A program made the translations under genes and the position numbers. A stretch of DNA of 64,000 bases from Agrostemma githago (taxonomy: Eukaryota > Streptophyta > Magnoliopsida > Caryophyllales > Caryophyllaceae), in contig OY288246.1 in the NCBI GenBank assembly GCA_958450325.1, forward strand, positions 40,105,619 through 40,169,618, given 5' to 3'. Shown here in pieces: positions 1 through 12,064 of this stretch. Numbering within the stretch: the first letter of the stretch is position 1; every line of letters starts with the position of its first letter. The notes beneath the pieces were generated by a model that searched no databases, was not told the DNA's origin, and was given only the letters and a program-made list of their open reading frames with translations.

Positions 1-829
1 TGGCAGTGGACGAGGAAGCCCCTTGGTATCCCTTGTTAGAGGCCTTAGTAAGGTTCTCTAGTCTAAGATCATCTTCAATTCTCATACCCATTTCAGTAAG
101 AGTGGTGAAGTTGGGTATGACAGCATACCGGAGGTGGACCCGTTAGGAAGGGAGGAGGTTCTTGACAAAGGCCTCCACTAAAGTCTTCTCACTGGGCTTA
201 TCGACCAGTTTTACACTTTCGGCCCTCCAGCGTTGAAGGTACTTGGTAAAACCTTCTTTAGGTTCTTGGGCCATAACCTCTAGAGACCGTATTGTGGTCT
301 GGATCTCGGTGTTATCAGCATAGTTCCGAGCAAATTCTGTTGCCACATCATCCCAAGTTGGATAATTCTTCGGGTCTAGCCTATAGTACCAGGCCCGTGG
401 GTGCTTCTCAAGGGATGCAGCAAAAAGACTTTTGAACATCGAGGAGTCTACCCCTTTGATAGCCATGAATTCTTTGAAGGCCCGTACATGTAGTAACGGG
501 TCCTCGGTACCCTCAAACATGGGTAAGCCCGTGAGATTCAGGTTCGCGGGTAGCTTGTCACTCACTGGGGAATACTCCCGACTATTTTTCCGATGGATAT
601 TGTTACTCCCAGTCAAATGGACTTGTTCTTCTAGTCGGCGTACCGCGCTAACTAGTTCAGCTAGAGGCCCAGTAGCCTCGGCATTAGGAGCCCTTTGCTC
701 CACAGTAGCCATACGAGCAACAATAGCAACTTGACCAGCCCTCATTTCTGTCAGTTGGGCATCAATGTCGGTTTGCTTGGCGGCCATGGCATCCACGGAG
801 GCCTTCAGATTGTTCAGAGTTGCTTCCAT
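1..829 (-). pseudogene. gag: gag of Tat-type element T4, broken by a stop codon
   Basis: Capsid-type Gag of a Ty3/gypsy element. Reading leftwards from the Met at 829 (an upstream in-frame Met lies at 880) there is a coiled-coil-like N-terminal stretch, then the Retrotrans_gag core with residues such as GLPMFEGTEDPLLHVRAF, the tryptophans of AWYYRL and YPTWDDV, and the motif LQRWRAE. A TAA at about 142 interrupts the frame after the residues VKNLLPS. The same frame continues open to base 1, so this is a point-mutation stop and not the true end. Protease and pol would lie left of the window. The product would package element RNA; with the stop and the split primer site this copy is dead. Confidence 0.85.
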
Positions 830-880
830 TTTGCGGCTGTGTCTGGTGGACGGTGGCCTGTCTGTAAGAACACCGCGCAA

Positions 881-1937
881 TCAAAAACCGAACCCGGACC
901 TCGGAACCAAAGAAAGAAAAGTACATCCCGAGCAGGGAAAGGACTAAAAAACGGCTTGACCAAGACTCCTAGATGGGTGACTCGTGAATAGTGGGCCTTC
1001 CTTAGGATTCGGCTATGTGGGCCGAGTCCTGCTTGAAAGAAGGTCCACGTGAGGTTTCCACAGACTTTTGACTCGAGTGTGTGGACGGGCCCTCCTTTGT
1101 AAGAGTATGTCTTACGTAGGTGGGCCTTGCCTTAGTCTAATAAGGCGGACTGGGATAGGGAAGAAACTCGTGATGTACAATCGACAGAGTTTCGACGCTA
1201 AAGACTTCGACAACTTATGACAGGACCCGACACTGCTAAATACGGGAAGCCCTAAGAAGGGGAAGGTTTTAGAAATGGATTACTTTTTTGCTAAATCCGA
1301 GAAATCTCGGGGGGAAGGCCCGACTATTTGAAAATCAGAAAATGTATCGGGCCACAATTTTGAAAGTTTTGAAAATATTTTTGAATTGAGTTGGAAAATG
1401 GACAGCATATCGGCTAGAAATAGGCTATTTTGAGAAAAAAAAATCAAGAGTCCTAAATTCGGTAGCTTCCCGGGTTTTGAAGTTTGAATATTTTTGAAAT
1501 TTGAATATTTTTGAAAAGGTGCATTTTTTTTTAAATGACGATTTTTGAAAACGACACGGAAACCAAGTAGCACATAGTCACGTAAGCATTATAATGACGC
1601 CATGTATGCTTTACACTAAGTCTCGGTCGGTCTAAATGGGGTCTAAACCAGTGCTCATTGTCTAGACGAGAATCGGGACGGACTTCCTAAGTCGAGTTGA
1701 GCTTAGAAGATGCCGCAAAGTCCATACGAATCGACTATGAACACCTTTAACGTATCCAAGGCGGAATACATCGTGGTATAGTGGGACGTCGGTTACCAGT
1801 ACAGGCCCGGGAAAATATGGGTTATGCATGAACCATAAAACTAAAACGCGTATTGTACTAGTCAAACGATTTCTATTCGAGTCTCACCCTGAGGATGTCG
1901 ATGGTTAGTCACTCATCAGTTAATCCCCAGCGGAGTC
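881..1937 (-). other. 5' leader of T4 (PBS half to gag)
   Basis: Untranslated leader between the PBS and gag. Bases about 960-1260 recur in inverted orientation at about 31200-31500 in T3, so this block is shared by coding and non-coding members of the family and may hold packaging or dimerisation signals (inference). Short A/T runs at 1430-1540. No convincing ORF. Confidence 0.6.
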
Positions 1938-3022
1938 TGATGGTGGGATTTGCCGTGGGTCCCGCCGTCAATAAATAACCAACCGATCCTAGTGGGTAGC
2001 TAGGGCAAGTCGGGTCGAATCCACGGGGACGGTAAGAGGCGTCTAGACTAAGGTCACCTAAATATGAGACTAGGTCAACTAACTAGGCTAAACTAGAGTA
2101 ATAAGAAGGGGAGAAGGCTAAGGCTATGACTAAGGTGACGGAGAAAACAAATAAGGAAACGGGCTAGGATTAGGTTGGGTTCAAAGGGGCAATGGAATGG
2201 TCAAGGAAGAGCTAAGGGGAAGGGGTAGTCGGGTCATCTAGGTGTAGTCCGGGCTCTCGCTACGTAGACCGACCTAGAGGTTCCTCCTAGAACCCACCTT
2301 GGAGACACACAATGACAAACGGGGTTACTAGCGTGCTATCGTGGCCTAAGTCGCATCCGGGCTCTCGCTACGTAGACCAACCTAGGGGTCGTCCTCACCG
2401 GGCTCTCGCTACGTAGTGAGGGAACCAAACCCACAAGTAAACTATTACCCACAAGAGAAAAGCAAGAAAAACAAGCATATGCATGTCATTCAAGCATTTC
2501 AACAAACATGTACCATGCATCAACCCAAGAGGAAACCCAAAACTTCCACCAACATCTCCAACAAGCCCTTAATCACCCATTAAACACCCAAATCACCTTA
2601 CTAACCCTAGCAAGAGTCTACACAAACATATCTAAATTAAAACTAACACTAACAAGAAGAACCAACTCAAACAACCAAACTTGCATATGTGAAACTAACA
2701 AGGATGATGAACAAAACAATAAACAATAACTAAAGATTGAAACTTGATTGATAAACAAAGATAAAAAGAAGGGAAAAGAAGATTATACCATACTAGAGAA
2801 GATGAAAAGAAGAAATCTTGCATAAATGGAAGAAAACCCAAATACATCAACCAAGGTTGTCAATCTTGGTTGGATTCTTCAAGAATTCCCAAATTACAAG
2901 AGTTAAACTAGGATTAAAGACTAACTAAAGACTAATCTACACTAATCTATGCTAATCTATGCTAAACTAGGCTAGGGTTTTTGGGTAATCAAGAACATAA
3001 CATAGGAATACAAGAGGAAGGG

Positions 3023-3030
3023 TATATATA
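3023..3030 (-). promoter_or_regulatory. TATA box of the N1 LTR
   Basis: TATATATA in the LTR, 55 bp downstream (minus sense) of the palindrome cluster. Same layout at about 9260 and in both N2 LTRs (about 24063 and 29663). Functional role is inferred from position only. Confidence 0.55.
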
Positions 3031-3085
3031 GGGTTCCAAGTGGAAAGGAGAAGAAACAATGCATTCACGGGCTGCCACTGGGCCA

Positions 3086-3229
3086 TCCCGGCCGGGATGA
3101 GGTGGTCCCGGTCGGGATGGGGTTGGTCCCGACCGGGATGACCTGCTACCGGTCGGGATGGGCTTCAAACAGTAGCCTTCTCTTTTGTACACCTCATCCC
3201 GGACGGGATGAGGCCATACCCGTCGGGGA
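3086..3229. repeat. Palindrome cluster (TCCCGRYCGGGA) in N1 LTR U3
   Basis: Palindromes at 3086, 3106, 3127, 3147 (one mismatch), 3197 and a variant at 3217. Start-to-start steps are 20, 21, 20, then a gap, then 20 bp. Copies lie at about 9324-9467 (N1), 24125-24268 and 29725-29868 (N2). Confidence 0.85.
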
Positions 3230-3550
3230 TGGGTCTTGTAGGCCTCCAATATGATCTTTAAGGTTCCTCTTTGCTTCACATGGACTTCTCATTGACTCTC
3301 GGGTCTCGGGATCGGGTACCAAGGTCTCGGGGTCGAATCCAAGGCATCGAGTGATCGTTCCTCCGCTTCGTTGGCTCCAAAAAGTGTATGTATTGAGTCG
3401 GAATCGCTCCAACTCTTCATGAATGGTCTCGGGAACCTGAAACGAGCTAGAGGAAGCATAAGTAGCCCATGAACCGCTCCCAAGGAGCGATTCCGCAAGG
3501 AAATGGGACCAAAACACAGCAAATTAGGCACTACAAACTATACTTATCAA

Positions 3551-3565
3551 CTCCCCCACACTTAA
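3551..3565 (-). promoter_or_regulatory. Polypurine tract of N1
   Basis: On the minus strand TTAAGTGTGGGGGAG lies directly before the 3' LTR. It is the expected plus-strand primer. Confidence 0.85.
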
Positions 3566-5300
3566 CCCTTACTCGCCCTCGAGTAAGCACAAACTAACTA
3601 CTAAACTAGCCGAGTGGGTATTAGCGCACCCTACGCCCTTTCAACTCACGCGAGAACACCTAGAGGATAAGTTCTCTCCGCAAGGCAAGTGAGGTCTTGC
3701 GACAAAACCGTGGATGCAACCGGACACGAAAACACATAAACAAACAAACACACAAACAAACAAACAAATAAACGGTTGCACCCAAAAGAAAACAAATACC
3801 GCTTCCCTCAAACAAGTGGTGAAAGAAGCACCGGTTTAGGACTCGAGGCAAGTGACAACGTTCCCAAGCTAGCAATGCAAACCAAGATGAACTAAACCCT
3901 AATAGTATGACGATAAAGCAACAAAAACGTTGGTAACTTACCTAGGTCCTCCTAACTTTCTAAGAACGTACTACGGGACGATCGGCGGGATGGAAAGTGA
4001 TGAACCACGGTGTTAGTCGACACTGTAGGTAAGTGAAGACACGCCCCCTTTAGCGATGAGCCAAGAGGGTCGTCCCATGTCTAAAACCGCCTAACTAGTC
4101 CAAGTAAAAAGGTGGAAATATTTGCAAAGTGAGGGAAGACCGACCATTGCCGCTATCATCCTTCCTAGGGACTCGGTCCTTCGGTAGGCTCTTCACGGTA
4201 ATGATCGGAAAAAGGATTATTTTTGAGATGTGGGGATTATTTTTGTGAGACGATTTTCTTTTGGCATTTTCTCTTTTCTTTTGCATATTTGCTTTGTGTG
4301 TTGCCATGCCATTTCTTTTTTTTCTTTTCTATTTTCTTTTTGGCTTTTTGTGCCTTTTCTTTTTCTTCTTTCTTTCTTTCTTTCATTTTCTTTCATTTTC
4401 TTTTCTTTGCCCTCTTGGCTTGATTTGAATTGTAGGCATTTCTTAGCAACAAGAAAGGGAGATTTCAACAAATTGCAATTTTATTTGGTGGATATGTGTA
4501 GGAGGTAGGTGAATGGGTAAGTCGGGACGGGCCCTTCCCTTCAAACCCACAAAAAGGGGAGAACTCGGACTAATCAAACAATTTCAAACAAGGTCACCTA
4601 AGGGACGGGACTCGGCAACCAAGGCCTTTTCACACCGTGGGTGGTCAAAATGGTCAAAGTGCAAATCCCGTAGTAAATCCCTAGTAAGCTAGGTGGACTC
4701 AAGGTAAGAAACAAACGAAATCATTGATTTAGGGTCATTCTACTAGACTAAAGTCCAAGACTCGATTTATACCACTAGGAAAGGAAAGTAAACACTCGCA
4801 CACTAGCCTCTAAACCGGGTTTTCGAAAACCTATTTACACACAAGACACGACTACACAACACAAAACAAAGACGCGACGAAAATGAAAGAAAAAGAGACA
4901 AAAGGCCACAAAACAAAAACAAAACAAAACAAACACATAAACAACACAAACACCACCCCGAAACAAGCCACCAACCAACACCAAACTTTACAAAGCTCCT
5001 CCCGAGCACACAACATCACAAATCTCCTCCGAACATCACAAGAGGTAAAGAGGAAAAAGGGATAAAAAGTGTTACCAGATGTCTTGAAAGCTTTCCAAAG
5101 TTAGCGGCGATTAGGCAACCTAAGAGGAAAAAGGGAGGCAAAACACGCACAACAAAACACATATACGATACAAGGACACAAAAAGGAAAACACACAAAAG
5201 GAAAATCTTTTTGATTTTTGTGAAAAAAATTCAAATTTTTAGGATTTTTAAAGATTTTTCGAAAAACTACGAAAATAAAACTAACTACGATAGAATATCG
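3566..5300. other. Non-coding 3' internal region of N1
   Basis: No domain recognised. Contains a CAAA/CAAACA simple repeat (about 3727-3770) and a pyrimidine tract of about 180 bp rich in CTTT (about 4250-4425). Small ORFs here come only from base composition. N2 has the matching region at 24626-26369 with the same tracts. Confidence 0.7.
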
Positions 5301-5315
5301 CTCCCCCACACTTAA
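5301..5315 (-). promoter_or_regulatory. Internal polypurine-tract copy (candidate central PPT)
   Basis: Exact 15-base duplicate of the terminal PPT (TTAAGTGTGGGGGAG on the minus strand), 1750 bp further in. N2 has the same duplicate at 26370-26384, so it is kept in both elements. Confidence 0.6.
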
Positions 5316-6077
5316 GCCAAGCAATGTCCTCATGATCGACCGTAGTGTATGGAGACACAAAAGAAAAGAAACTACGAAAATAAAGCTAAAAATCAAAAAG
5401 TGGAGAAAAGGGTAGAAAGTGTCCGGCCGGGGTGTAGTCAAGTCACCATGGGCCGAGACAAGAAAAGATATGGTAAGAGGGAAGAAATAAAAAGAAAGAA
5501 ATAAAAGGAAAATGGGAGGGAAGGACTAGTTGGAATCAAGTCACCTAGCCCGGATTCCGCCCAAATCCGACTAACTTCTACCAAAAAGGGTGAAAATCTT
5601 GTAAAATTTGGATTTTTCAAATGACTCTCGATGTAGTCACGTCATCGAGAGTCGGGAGCAACAAATACCAAGGCCCCGAGGGCCACCATGACACAAAAGT
5701 GTATAAGGGAAGGGGAACTAACAAAAGAAGACAAGCTAACAAAGACGGAAAAGAAAGGATAGTTGTCGTACCATGCGGTTAGCAACTCACTCGCTCCATC
5801 TTCTCATTGGTCAATATAAGCACTTTGCTTGTCGTCATCATTGTCATCCCGCTTCAAACTTGAAAGTATCGCGTGGTTGAGGTAGTAATGGTGTGAGGGG
5901 GTGAGATTTGATGTGGGGCTCGGTGTAAAGTGAAGGGGAAATGAAGTGATGGCATGTAAATAAAGTGTAAGGGTCGTATGATAGGGACAAGCAAAAGAAG
6001 GGAGGTTGAGAGGGGGTGTACAATGGTTGGGTGGACTCAAATGACGAAGAAGAGGCACAAGGGGGAGTAGGGGGCCA

Positions 6078-6238
6078 TCCCGGTCGGGATGGGTGGTCCC
6101 GGTCGGGATGACATACCCGTCCCGGTCGGGAAGCTCCCGTCCCGATCGGGAAGCTCCCGTCCCGATCGGGATGGCACTCCAGTGAACCCAAAATATGGTA
6201 CCCTCATCCCGATCGGGATGGATCCTTCCCGGTCGGGA
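6078..6238. repeat. Internal palindrome cluster of N1
   Basis: Seven TCCCGRTCGGGA palindromes starting at 6078, 6097, 6120, 6140, 6160, 6207 and 6227; steps are 19, 23, 20, 20, 47 and 20 bp. They lie downstream of the element ORF. N2 has a matching cluster at about 26768-26935. Confidence 0.85.
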
Positions 6239-6576
6239 TGCTTTCTTCGTGGCTTCCAAAACCCCAAAAGCTATTCAAAGCTTCAAAAACCCGTTCCCTT
6301 GCTCACAATCCATGCTCTATCGATAACCATTCCTCTCTAGGAGTCATCTTCACTTCACCTATCACAATAAACTCAAACACAACATCAAATTCTCTCCCTC
6401 ACAACGCTCATCAACAATCCAAATAACAAGAATATCACAAAACAAAGAGTCCTAGGAACAAAATCACAATAAACTTAATTACAAACACAAAGCTAAAGAG
6501 AAGAGAGGTAGGGGAATGTACAACATGACGGTTCTTAAGGAACTCCGTCAAACTGAGGATGGTGGACTCTCATTCT

Positions 6577-7883
6577 TCAACCATAGCCCTCAAGGGCATG
6601 GAGGAGCAAGTCGAACGCACTACCGACATCATAGAGACGGCCCAAAGAGTGCTCGAGCCAAACAATCCTCCACGGCCTCCAAGGTGGAGGCAAGGAGTAG
6701 TCCTCAAAAGACCCAACATCATCTTTCGTGTGATCTCCGGGGTCTATCCATCCTACGAGCTTTCCCGACCTCTTCCTTCCTAGGCATCGCCTCCAATCAC
6801 TATCAAGCTTCAAGTCTTCATCATGAGGCACAAAAAACGGCTTTGGCCTCACTTCCTTGTTGCACACCCCCACACTTTCCTCAAGTTGTGGTTCCCCATC
6901 TTCATCACTTGTCCCCACATCATCTTGGAGGAGAGGATTGAAACTTCTACCGGCGGTTTCAATCTCTTCCAAACCATTGCTCGGTTTACTTACAAGGGGT
7001 TCTTGATGCTTATCCACATTCTCGGACATGGGCAACTTGAGCTTGTCAATTTCACCCAACAACTTCACAAACTCCACCAAATCATCCAACTCACTATCCT
7101 CCACCAATTCTTCACCAACGATGCCTTCACCAAGAGCCGTATCCTCATTCGTCTCTTTTTGGGTAGACGATTGAGGTTCTTCAAAGCAAGTCTCGCTCCT
7201 CATAGGGAATTCACTAACGGCTTCTTCTTGGGTTGTTCCCCTTCCCCAAATGAACATCCCTCATCAAGTTGTGAAGATCGAGTTAAGAACATTAGGGTTT
7301 GAGCCGTTAAAGCATTCAATCTAGCTTTAAGTTCCTTTCTTTCCCTTTGGAGCTCGGCCAAAAGTTCAATAGTCTTTTGCGATTGGATGGCCATTTCTTG
7401 TTGGTTGCTCCTTTGCACTTGAAGAATCGAATGATACAACTCCAAGTTTGACGATTGGTGGTCATTGGGGTCTTGTAGAGCTCCTTGAAAATCTTGATGA
7501 TACCCAAGGGGTGGGGCTTCATATTGTTGGTAGCGAGGTTGAGGTGATTGGTAGTATTGTGGGTCATGGGGTTCATATTATGGTTGGGGTGAAGGGTAAT
7601 GTGGTGGGTTTTGGGGAAATTGGCTTCCACACGGTGAGTGATGATGAAACATGGTGGGTTCACAACGATTGCTCGAGTAATAGCCACCTTGATCATATGG
7701 TTGATAAGCGCTCACTTGTTGGTAGCCATTTCCATAACCTTGAAGCTGATACCCACTAGTGTCTTGATTACCCCAAGAAGCTTGATTATGGTAGGGGGCC
7801 GTCATGTCGTACCCTTGATCCATGGAGGGAGAGGAGTAGCTCATATCGGCCTCCGAGTATGGGGAGTTTAGATCAAACCTCAT
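6577..7883 (-). pseudogene. Unrecognised element protein of N1 (Tyr/Gln-rich N-terminus, coiled coil, AFDLLL motif)
   Basis: I do not recognise the family. Three overlapping minus-strand frames appear to be pieces of one protein. The first (7883-7578) is rich in Tyr, Gln, Ser and Gly and looks like a low-complexity domain. The second (7445-7200) looks like a coiled coil with Gln/Glu/Arg heptads. The third (7257-6577) is acidic and ends with the residues AFDLLLHALEGYG. The shift between pieces two and three lies near 7245. N2 encodes the same order and ends with AFDLLLRALDGYGGV, although the nucleotides differ widely. It occupies the gag position but shows no Retrotrans_gag core or zinc knuckle. 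It could be a diverged Gag or an accessory protein; confidence is in the ORF, not in a function. Confidence 0.6.
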
Positions 7884-8149
7884 GCTTGCTCGAGATCTCG
7901 GCTCGTACCTGGTTGAGGACTTCTCAATCTAGCAACCGTTCGTTAAAGCGGCTCTAAGTTGCAAAAAGAAGATGGTCACCACCTCTAAGCACAAACTGTA
8001 GACTAAGAGCAAACGTGAGAAGCCTAGTGCTTTTTGGGCACTAGACAAGAGAGAAATAAACCTCACACACACAAGAAGCAAAGAAAAAAAAAACACAGAA
8101 CAAAAGACAAATTCAAGTAACTAGGCAAACAAGGTCCAAACTAGCACCG

Positions 8150-8167
8150 TCCCCGGCAACGGCGCCA
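8150..8167 (-). promoter_or_regulatory. Primer binding site of N1 (tRNA-Asp)
   Basis: Reads TGGCGCCGTTGCCGGGGA on the minus strand, three bases after the 5' LTR end. It is complementary to the 3' end of plant tRNA-Asp and fixes the element's orientation. Confidence 0.92.
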
Positions 8168-8170
8168 AAT

Positions 8171-9809
8171 TGATGGTGGGATTTGCCGTGGGTCCCGCCG
8201 TCAATAAATAACCAACCGATCCTAGTGGGTAGCTAGGGCAAGTCGGGTCGAATCCACGGGGACGGTAAGAGGCGTCTAGACTAAGGTCACCTAAATACGA
8301 GACTAGGTCAACTAACTAGGCTAAACTAGAGTAATAAGAAGGGGAGAAGGCTAAGGCTACGACTAAGGTGACGGAGAAAACAAATAAGGAAACGGGCTAG
8401 GATTAGGTCGGGTTCAAAGGGGCAATGGAATGGTCAAGGAAGAGCTAAGGTGAAGGGGTAGTCGGGTCATCTAGGTGTAGTCCGGGCTCTCACTACGTAG
8501 ACCGACCTAGAGGTTCCTCCTAGAACCCACCTTGGAGACACACAATGACAAACGGGGTTACTAGCGTGCTATCGTGGCCTAAGTCGCATCCGGGCTCTGG
8601 CTACGTAGAACAACCTAGGGGTCGTCCTCACCGGGCTCTCGCTACGTAGTGAGGGAACCAAACCCACAAGCAAACTATTACCCACAAGAGAAAAGCAAGA
8701 AAAACAAGCATATGCATCTACAAGTCATTCAAGCATTTCAACAAACATGTACCATGCATCAACCCAAGAGGAAACCCAAAACTTCCACCAACATCTCCAA
8801 CAAGCCCTTAATCACCCATTAAACACCCAAATCACCTTACTAACCCTAGCAAGAGTCTTCACAAACATATCTAAATTAAAACTAACACTAACAAGAAGAA
8901 CCAACTCAAACAACCAAACTTGCATATGTGAAACTAACAAGGATGATGAACAAAACAATAAACAAGAACTAAAGATTGAAACTTGATTGATAAACAAAGA
9001 TAAAAAGAAGGGAAAAGAAGATTATACCATACTAGAGAAGATGAAAAGAAGAAATCTTGCATAAATGGAAGAAAACCCAAATACATCAACCAAGGTTGTC
9101 AATCTTGGTTGAATTCTTCAAGAATTCCCAAATTACAAGAGTTCAACTAGGATTAAAGACTAACTAAGGACTAATATACACTAATCTATGCTAATCTATG
9201 CTAAACTAGGCTAGGGTTTTTGGGTAATCAAGAACATAACATAGGAATACAAGAGGAAGGGTATATATAGGGTTCCAAGTGGAAAGGAGAAGAAACAATG
9301 CATTCACGGGCTGCCACTAGGCCGTCCCGGCCGAGATGAGGTGGTCCCGGTCAGGATGGGGTTGGTCCCGGCCGGGATGACCTGCTCCCGGTCGGGATGG
9401 GCTTCAAACAGTAGCCTCCTCTTTTGTACACCTCATCCCAGACGGGATGAGGCCATACCCGTCGGGGATGAGTCTTGTAGGTCTCCAATATGATCTTTAA
9501 GGTTCCTCCTTGCTTCACATGGACTTCTCATTGACTCTCGGGTCTCAGGATCGAGCCTAAGGGGCTCGGGATCGGGTACCAAGGTCTCGGGGTCGAATCT
9601 AAGGCATCGAGTGATCGTTCCTCGGCTTCGTTGGCTCCGAAAAGTGTATGTATTGAGTCGGAATCGCTCCAACTCTTCATGAATGGTCTCGGGAACCTGA
9701 AACGAGCTAGAGGAAGCATAAGTAGCCCATGAACCGCTCCCAATGAGCGATTCCGCAAGGAAATGGGACCAAAACACAGCAAATTAGGCACTACAAACTA
9801 CACTTATCA
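8171..9809 (-). repeat. 5' LTR of N1
   Basis: Direct repeat of 1938-3549 with scattered substitutions and a short extra segment near 9550-9580. It shares the LTR ends, TATA region, palindrome cluster and triple CGGGCTCT repeat. Confidence 0.95.
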
Positions 9810-9821
9810 GAGTCGCCAAAT
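9810..9821 (-). promoter_or_regulatory. PBS of T4, cut by N1
   Basis: On the minus strand the T4 LTR end is followed by ATTTGGCGACTC. After removal of N1 it continues from base 1937 as CGCTGGGGATTAA. The joined site matches the uninterrupted PBS at 30552-30580 in T3. I could not assign the tRNA with confidence. Confidence 0.85.
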
Positions 9822-10906
9822 TGTGGACATGACGTAGGTCCACCCCGACGCGGCCACGCGCGGGTTTGGGTAGGCGAATGCATCTCCATATGAGAATGGA
9901 TCGAATTGAAATTTAAGTCGAAATGAAGTCGCCACCGAACTTTGTGGGAGTTCGGATCCGTTCGAGCCCACTCTATGTCGTTATGGGCCATACACAAAGT
10001 ACGGCCCACTTCGATTTCAGAGTTTATTGGGCTCGTCCCTTTGCATTGCGATACCGATACCGTCACTACCGGTTATCGTGTATTGAATGACTCTCGTGCG
10101 CCAACGGTTTCGGGCATCCGGAAACCGAGGTTCTGAGTAAGGGGTGAGGGTACGTGTTGGGAAGCCCACAAAGGACACTCAACCCCGCCCGCACTTAGCG
10201 GCCTCTACTAAGACATCGTTTGACTTTTTAATACGCGTGCTAGTAATCCGGTAAAAATGTTATGCAAACAACATTTTACAAGATATAAATATTGAATGGT
10301 TTGCTACGTCATTTTAATGCATCTTGATTATTGTCGAAGTGATTTAGCATACGAAGGTTCATTTATAAACGGTAAACGCAAATAAATAAAGCAAAGCAAA
10401 ATAAATCGAGTACAAGTTACACGGGCGGAATACAACCCGGAATTCACAATACAACGAGCAATAAAAGAAAATAGAATAATCGAATAGGAAATGGTAAACG
10501 TTAACTAGAGACGGACCCGTATATAATAAGATATAAATTAGACCGTGAGTCGTGTAAACGAACGAACTTTGACTAAATACACATTATTTTGTATATTAAC
10601 CAAAGGACGGGGATAGAGAACCTGGGCGTGGTGCTAGCCCGATCCCGAATCCCGATGCCCTGTCCCGACTTATCATATCGAAAAATGGAGTCTAAATAAT
10701 CATATGTCGGATACGACTAAAGAGTCGTCGACACACGATTAATAGTGCAAGACCGTCGATCTAAGTCGTTTTAGGTGAAGTGTCATGCATGAATTTTGGA
10801 AGATAGGATCACGTGTTTGACTTTAGACGTGTCGACTAAAAGTCGTAAAAAAGGACGAGGCTCAAATGATGCATTAAAACTCTCGGTTTTCTGGGCTACA
10901 GGACCC

Positions 10907-11013
10907 ACTCGATCGAGTCATGGTCAGGACTCGATCGAGTGCACCTTCGAAATAGCTACAGCCCAGTTTTTGGGGTGCTACTCGATCGAGTGGCTCATGG
11001 CACTCGGTCGAGT
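10907..11013. repeat. Inner ACTCGATCGAGT pairs of T4 LTR
   Basis: Palindromes at 10907, 10929, 10980 and 11002 (the last ACTCGGTCGAGT). Pair spacing is 22 and 22 bp. Confidence 0.88.
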
Positions 11014-11957
11014 GCCCCCTGTACGAGGTCTGCCTCGTTTCGTTTTTTTATGTTTAAAAATCGATAGTTCGCCAAGTTAAATAAAAAATATGGACGATTT
11101 AGATTTAACTCGGTTTTTCGGTATAATAGTCATGTCTTATAGGATTATAATACCGTTTATCGGAATTTTATAGTAAATGTTATTATGAAGTTAAAAGATT
11201 TGATTAGCGACAAAATTATAGCCCTCCGCGTCACGACATCTACATTAATCCTAACGGATTATGTGATGTCGGTTTTCGCATCAACGGATTTCATGCTAAT
11301 TCTTGAAATGGAATTAAATACGTTCAACTATGATCGGTCACGATCACGTCGTACCCTTGAGTATATTGGGGCGGCGCTCCTCGAAAGGGTGCCACCTCCG
11401 TCGTTGCTCTTAAAGGAGTTAGACGGACTTTAGATGATCGTCATAGTTAAACGAATTTGGAACCGAAGTTTATTATTATTATGCATGCGCGATAAATAAA
11501 ACCGAAAAAACAAATAACGATAATTAAATGTTAGGTTGTTAGATGCGATAAATAAAAATGTTAGATGTTAGCATGTCGTTACTATCGACAAAATATAATA
11601 TATAGATACATGAACACAAATAAAAGAACGAAAATAAAAGAGAAAGGAGAAGTCGGTGTTGAATGTCACACCCTCAACCTACATGCTCTTGCTTCTCGGT
11701 ATGGTTCGTCAAATGGCGGGAACGTCGAGATGTATATATAGGGGGAGTTGATGGTGTGTGTATGTGTGTTTTGTAGAGACGTATTTTACGGGCTTTTGCT
11801 CTCGAAATGTGTATAAGTGTAATGGTGCTTAAGGGTTGGATTATGGCTGAAAAGTTGGTGTAAGGTTGATAATAAAAGGGTTGATCAAAAGTTCTAAAAA
11901 GTCGTTTTTGTGATGGGTTGATGGGGTATTTATAGGAAAACCCCACGACCTAGGGTC

Positions 11958-12064
11958 ACTCGATCGAGTGGCCCTAGTGCACTCGGTCGAGTGTCTTTAA
12001 AAATGGGCATGTTCTGGATTTTGAGGCTCCACTCGATCGAGTGGGTCAATCCACTCGACCGAGT
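11958..12064. repeat. U3 ACTCGATCGAGT pairs of T4 LTR
   Basis: Palindromes at 11958, 11981, 12031 and 12053; pair spacing 23 and 22 bp. The nearest is 23 bp from the TATA box at 11927-11934. Confidence 0.88.

Larger units (their letters stand above)
1938..3549 (-). repeat. 3' LTR of N1
   Basis: Direct copy of 8171-9809. On the minus strand it runs from TGATAAG at 3549 to the CATCA end at 1938. It holds a TATA box (TATATATA, 3023-3030), a cluster of TCCCGRYCGGGA palindromes just 5' of it (3086-3229) and three dispersed copies of CGGGCTCTCGCTACGTAG (2250-2420). Confidence 0.95.
1938..9809 (-). mobile_element. Non-autonomous LTR retrotransposon N1, complete
   Basis: Element of 7872 bp bounded by direct LTRs that begin TGATGG and end TTATCA, flanked by perfect 5-bp TSDs GAGTC (1933-1937 and 9810-9814). 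The PBS matches the 3' end of plant tRNA-Asp (TGGCGCCGTTGCCGGGGA), the primer typical of Athila-type elements, and a polypurine tract adjoins the left LTR, so the element reads on the minus strand. Internal DNA is only about 4.6 kb. It has one degraded ORF and no protease, RT, RNase H or integrase, so it must have been mobilised in trans. It landed inside the PBS of T4. Confidence 0.95.

Noticed and set aside
4223..4508. Overlapping Phe/Ser-rich and Lys-rich ORFs in the pyrimidine tract (also 25196-25574)
   Set aside because: They arise from a CTTT simple repeat; no conserved residue pattern beyond composition.
6078..6238. Regularly spaced palindromes as a CRISPR-like array
   Set aside because: Spacers are only about 8 bp, the DNA is plant and lies in a retrotransposon, and no cas gene is present.
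6577..7883. Programmed frameshift in the N-family ORF
   Set aside because: N1 and N2 change frame at different places, so independent mutations are the simpler reading.
9942..10136. Short ORFs within Tat LTRs (also 20823-21107, 34457-34720, 60379-60627, 62348-62680)
   Set aside because: They recur because the LTRs are copies; frames are not kept in all copies.
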